Program-made: the position numbers and the translations under genes
The notes under the pieces: generated by a model
What the model saw: only the letters and a program-made list of their open reading frames with translations
Databases searched by the model: none
Told to the model about the DNA's origin: nothing
Origin: CALACW01 sp002431305
GTDB lineage: Bacteria; Bacillota; Clostridia; Oscillospirales; Acutalibacteraceae
Assembly (NCBI GenBank): GCA_937890355.1
Contig: CALACW010000001.1
Coordinates: 1-24,833, forward strand
Reading direction: 5' to 3'
Length of the DNA stretch: 24,833 nt
Shown: positions 21,814-24,833 of the stretch, piece by piece
Position numbering within the stretch: the stretch's first letter is position 1
How the letters are laid out: every line of letters begins with the position of its first letter

Positions 21814-23904
21814 TTATCCGTCGGTCTGAGCGGAGAGTTGAACATGTTCCTCGGTTCTTACAAGCAAGTCGAATGAAACGCCGGTAGTAAACATGTCTCC
21901 GTCGATAGAAACGCTTATCTCACCCTTTTGAAGAACTGTAAGGCTTTTTACTATTGATAGTCCCAGTCCGCTGCCCTCCGTATTTCTCGAAGAATCACCT
22001 CTGACAAAGCGCTCCATAAGTTCGTCTGATGAAATATTAAGCTGAGCTTTTGAAATATTTTTAAAAACGGTGACAACCTTGCCGCCTATCGTTCTTACAG
22101 AAAGATAAACTCTGGTACCGGGAAAAGCATATTTGCAGATATTACTCAAAAGATTATCGTAAACGCGCCATAAAAGACGGCTGTCAGCCATTATATAATG
22201 CGACTCATCATCCGTTGTAACAACAAGTTCGAGATTTGATTTCTGCGCACGTTCCGTATACTCCGCAACAGCCTGCGACAAAAGTATACCAGCGTCGCAC
22301 GGAGCAAAATTAACCTGAATGTTTCCGGTTGACGCTTTTGAGGCTTCAATAAGGTCTTCTATAAGTTTTTTAAGTCGCGAAGATTGTCTGTCAAGCACTC
22401 CAATATATTCGGTTACGGTTTCGTTTTCCACGTCTTCTTTCTTGATAAGGTCGACGTAGTTTATAATCGATGTAAGAGGCGTCTTTAAATCGTGTGAAAC
22501 ATTAGTAATAAGTTCGGTTTTAAATCGTTCACTTTTCATTTTCTCGTCAACGGCTTTCTGCATGCCGACATTTATTCCGTTGAGTGCGTCCGCCATGCGT
22601 TTAAAATCACCGAACATGAAATTTGTATCGATTTTAAAAGAAAAATCGCCGTCGGCTATTTTATTAACGCCTTCTTCGATTTTTCTAAACTGTATCGCAA
22701 GAGATATAATGAGAGGTACGAGAAAAAGAAGCTCGATAAACGCAGTGACATAAGCCGCTTTTGCGCTGAATCCGGCAATAGCGCAGACAATAAGATCAAA
22801 AAGAAGTATTCCCGAAACAGAGAGAACGGTTTTCTTTACAAATTTAAGATTCCTGATTTTATATGCAGTTTTCTGAAATGACGCTTTTATTTTTCGTCCG
22901 ATAAATTTGAGAAAACGGACTGTAAGCATAGTAGAGAAGAACGATGATGTTTTTACTCTGGCTGCAAAACCCTTGATGTATACGATCAATAACAGTTCGT
23001 CAAAAATTGCAAACGTGATAACAAACGCTGTTATAACCTCTATTTCAGATGAGAAATAATTTAACCCCCAAACAAACAGCGCCCCCTGTGTCGCAATAAC
23101 TGCCGTAAACAACAGAAATGCCAAGTCAAACGGAAATCTGTCCGCACGAGACGGACGAAGTTCATCACTGTCTGCACGCACGGCAGCTGTCGAGCAAACC
23201 ATAACCATAAACAGGATAAATAAAAAGAGCGAGACTACCGTCATCGAAATAATAGACATCGATTCGGGGTATAAACGTTCTATAAGGTCGCTCGTATAAT
23301 AATATCTGTCGCCTTTGCTTAATTCGTATTTAAGATACGCATTGACGGTTATATTGTTTACCGTCTCGCTATAATACGCAAAACCGTCCTCTACTTTATA
23401 AACTTCATACTGTGAATATCCGTTCGGAGCGTCTCCGTCCGGCGGAACAGACGAATCAATCTCACCGCTTGAGTTTTTTGAAGCCCAATCTAAATCGTCG
23501 GTCATGAGATTTTCGTTTACTACCGTGGAAGAATACTCTTCGGAAAGAGAGTATGAATTTTTTGTTTTTATTGACTCATCGTCAATATTTGACGCAATGA
23601 TATCTCCGTCATGGGTAACTATTTCGTAACGGAAGTTTACTTCGGCGTCTCTGTTAAACGTAGAATGTGCCGAACTTGAATAAGAATCGTCAAGCCCATG
23701 ATAAGCAAGCGCCGAATAAATATCCTGATACATATAGTTATTCAGCTGTATCTCTATAGTTTTCTCCTGCGAATACTGCCATGCGCCTATCTCTGTCAGC
23801 CATATTGTTGCAGTAAATCCGATTAGCGTCGCAGTTAAAGATATAAGCGCAAGAACAACGCATAAAATTTTAAAAGCAAAATTACCGCGAACCCGGTTTT
23901 TCAT
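21814..23904 (-). CDS. Sensor histidine kinase with extracellular domain and five membrane segments
   Basis: A 696-aa kinase. A first membrane segment (about 10-37) precedes an extracellular region of about 175 residues (38-212). Then come four hydrophobic segments (about 216-243, 257-282, 289-313, 360-410 as two helices), a HAMP-like stretch (about 406-450), HisKA with phospho-accepting His near 471 (NVSHDLKTPL) and the ATPase domain (N box near 581-592, G2 box GSGLGLS near 645). The usual G1 box (D-x-G-x-G) is not visible; the matching region reads FKNISKAQL, as seen in some clostridial kinases. The ATG at 23902-23904 overlaps the response regulator stop by 1 nt (TGATG) with AAGGTG at 7 nt. 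The signal is unknown. Confidence 0.87.
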   Translation of the reverse strand: MKNRVRGNFAFKILCVVLALISLTATLIGFTATIWLTEIGAWQYSQEKTIEIQLNNYMYQDIYSALAYHGLDDSYSSSAHSTFNRDAEVNFRYEIVTHDGDIIASNIDDESIKTKNSYSLSEEYSSTVVNENLMTDDLDWASKNSSGEIDSSVPPDGDAPNGYSQYEVYKVEDGFAYYSETVNNITVNAYLKYELSKGDRYYYTSDLIERLYPESMSIISMTVVSLFLFILFMVMVCSTAAVRADSDELRPSRADRFPFDLAFLLFTAVIATQGALFVWGLNYFSSEIEVITAFVITFAIFDELLLIVYIKGFAARVKTSSFFSTMLTVRFLKFIGRKIKASFQKTAYKIRNLKFVKKTVLSVSGILLFDLIVCAIAGFSAKAAYVTAFIELLFLVPLIISLAIQFRKIEEGVNKIADGDFSFKIDTNFMFGDFKRMADALNGINVGMQKAVDEKMKSERFKTELITNVSHDLKTPLTSIINYVDLIKKEDVENETVTEYIGVLDRQSSRLKKLIEDLIEASKASTGNIQVNFAPCDAGILLSQAVAEYTERAQKSNLELVVTTDDESHYIMADSRLLWRVYDNLLSNICKYAFPGTRVYLSVRTIGGKVVTVFKNISKAQLNISSDELMERFVRGDSSRNTEGSGLGLSIVKSLTVLQKGEISVSIDGDMFTTGVSFDLLVRTEEHVQLSAQTDG

Positions 23905-24608
23905 CACTTTTCACCTTCAAATTTATACCCCTGCCCCCAAACGACCTTTATGTATCTCGGTTCCGCGGGATTAATCTCTATTTTCTCTCTCAAATGTCTT
24001 ATATGAACCGCGACGGTACTTTCCGTTCCTATTGCCGGAGCATTCCAAACACTTCTGTATATCTCGGCAGGTGAAATTACCTCGCCGTGACGGGTCATCA
24101 TAAGTTTTAATATATCATACTCCGTGGGCGTGAGAAAAATTTTCTCGCCGTCGATAAAAACGTCTTTTGCCTTATCATCAATGGTGATTCCGCCCGAAAC
24201 AATCAGCGACTTATCTTTTGAATCGGGCATACTTGAACAGCCCAGCTGAGTATAACGTCTTAACTGCGACTTAACACGCGCTATCATTTCAACGGGATTA
24301 AACGGCTTTGTAATATAATCGTCCGCTCCGACATTAAGTCCTAGAATTTTATCAGTGTCCTCACTTTTTGCCGTAAGTAGAATTACGGGTACGTTTGAAA
24401 TCTCTCTAATCTTTATCATTGCCGAAATACCGTCCATTACAGGCATCATTATATCCATAATGACAAGCTGTATGTCGTTTTGACTTACAGATTCAACCGC
24501 CTGGGCGCCGTTATAAGCGCAGGCAGTATTATATCCCTCTGATTCCAGATAGATTTTTAAAGCGGAAACTATATCCTTTTCGTCGTCGCAAATTAATATA
24601 TTGTTCAT
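23904..24608 (-). CDS. OmpR/PhoB-family response regulator
   Basis: A 234-aa regulator. The receiver domain has acidic residues Asp8-Asp9, phospho-acceptor Asp52 (IMDIMMP), Thr79 and Lys101. The C-terminal winged-helix DNA-binding domain shows LTPTEYDILKLM and ends in VWGQGYKF. It pairs with the kinase encoded just downstream. AAGGGG lies about 10 nt before the ATG. I found no clear promoter in the 95 bp upstream, which also hold the terminator of the next gene. Target genes are unknown. Confidence 0.92.
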   Translation of the reverse strand: MNNILICDDEKDIVSALKIYLESEGYNTACAYNGAQAVESVSQNDIQLVIMDIMMPVMDGISAMIKIREISNVPVILLTAKSEDTDKILGLNVGADDYITKPFNPVEMIARVKSQLRRYTQLGCSSMPDSKDKSLIVSGGITIDDKAKDVFIDGEKIFLTPTEYDILKLMMTRHGEVISPAEIYRSVWNAPAIGTESTVAVHIRHLREKIEINPAEPRYIKVVWGQGYKFEGEK

Positions 24609-24703
24609 ATCTGCTCAACCCCTTACATGATAATGATAACAAAAATAAATTAAAGAAAAAAGAGAGTATTTCATTAATATTTTATTAAGAATCAGCGATT
24701 TAA

Positions 24704-24726
24704 ACGGGCAGATTTTTTCTGCCCGT
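24704..24726 (-). terminator. Terminator after the partial alpha/beta hydrolase gene
   Basis: ACGGGCAGA and TCTGCCCGT form a perfect 9-bp stem with a 5-nt loop (24704-24712 and 24718-24726). Read on the minus strand it is followed by TTTAAAT. It ends the gene whose stop codon is at 24736-24738. Confidence 0.75.
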
Positions 24727-24735
24727 CAAATATAT

Positions 24736-24833
24736 TTACATGTTGTACGCATTAAGATGCATATAAATCCACTTTCTGATATCTCCGAAGACCTTTTCTC
24801 TGTCGTCCTCGTTAAGAATTTCATGTCTCATTC
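24736..24833 (-). CDS. Alpha/beta hydrolase (lysophospholipase-like), C-terminal fragment
   Basis: Partial: the gene runs off the window end and only its last 31 codons are seen. The fragment reads RHEILNEDDREKVFGDIRKW and then a short end. In Hydrolase_4/monoglyceride lipase-like proteins the C-terminus has the same R-H-E-I-L-N-E pattern, in which His is the last catalytic-triad residue, followed by a helix containing D-I-x-x-W. The family assignment rests on this short stretch. Confidence 0.65.
   Translation of the reverse strand, partial: MRHEILNEDDREKVFGDIRKWIYMHLNAYNM

Overview
The window looks like chromosomal DNA of an anaerobic, endospore-forming, low-to-moderate-GC Firmicute of the Clostridia, probably gut-associated. 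Evidence: AGGAGG-type ribosome binding sites, TTGACA/TATAAT promoters with 17-bp spacing, a cotJABC spore-coat operon, a TepA-FtsK/SpoIIIE pair, a Trp T-box leader, and the clostridial GlpA-like/GlpB-like/DUF1667 module. No mobile element, CRISPR array, tRNA or rRNA gene was seen. Most genes lie on the minus strand.

Layout. (1) 1-3032: a GPH-family sugar:cation symporter on the plus strand faces a cytoplasmic GH29-like protein on the minus strand across a shared terminator. (2) 3080-6151: a three-gene minus-strand operon for anaerobic glycerol-3-phosphate oxidation, with its own promoter and a structured leader. (3) 6335-8255: rpsB-tsf (ribosomal protein S2 and EF-Ts), with promoter, folded leader, intercistronic hairpin and strong terminator. 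(4) 8272-16653: a tight seven-gene minus-strand run, tepA > ftsK/spoIIIE > ygiQ > ComEC-like metallo-beta-lactamase protein > DUF3006 > zinc-ribbon/SH3b membrane protein > alkaline-phosphatase-superfamily enzyme. The first five genes overlap or abut. (5) 16743-17771: cotJA-cotJB-cotJC on the plus strand, divergent from tepA. (6) 17830-18486: an unrecognised 187-aa protein with an inverted repeat in its presumed promoter. (7) 18598-21786: a tryptophan ABC transporter operon (trpXYZ type) on the minus strand behind a T-box whose specifier reads UGG (Trp). (8) 21814-24608: an OmpR-family response regulator and a multi-pass histidine kinase. (9) 24736-24833: the C-terminus of an alpha/beta hydrolase cut by the window end.

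How the parts work together. The T-box plus TrpXYZ unit would sense uncharged tRNA-Trp and raise tryptophan uptake. The glp module would pass electrons from glycerol-3-phosphate through flavin and Fe-S centres. CotJ and TepA/FtsK point to sporulation and chromosome segregation. The most unusual item is the GH29-like protein: it keeps the nucleophile aspartate but has lost the histidines and the tryptophan that hold fucose in characterised members. The folded leaders before rpsB and glpA, and the operator-like repeat before the 187-aa gene, are the best regulatory candidates. I saw no wholly new multi-gene system.
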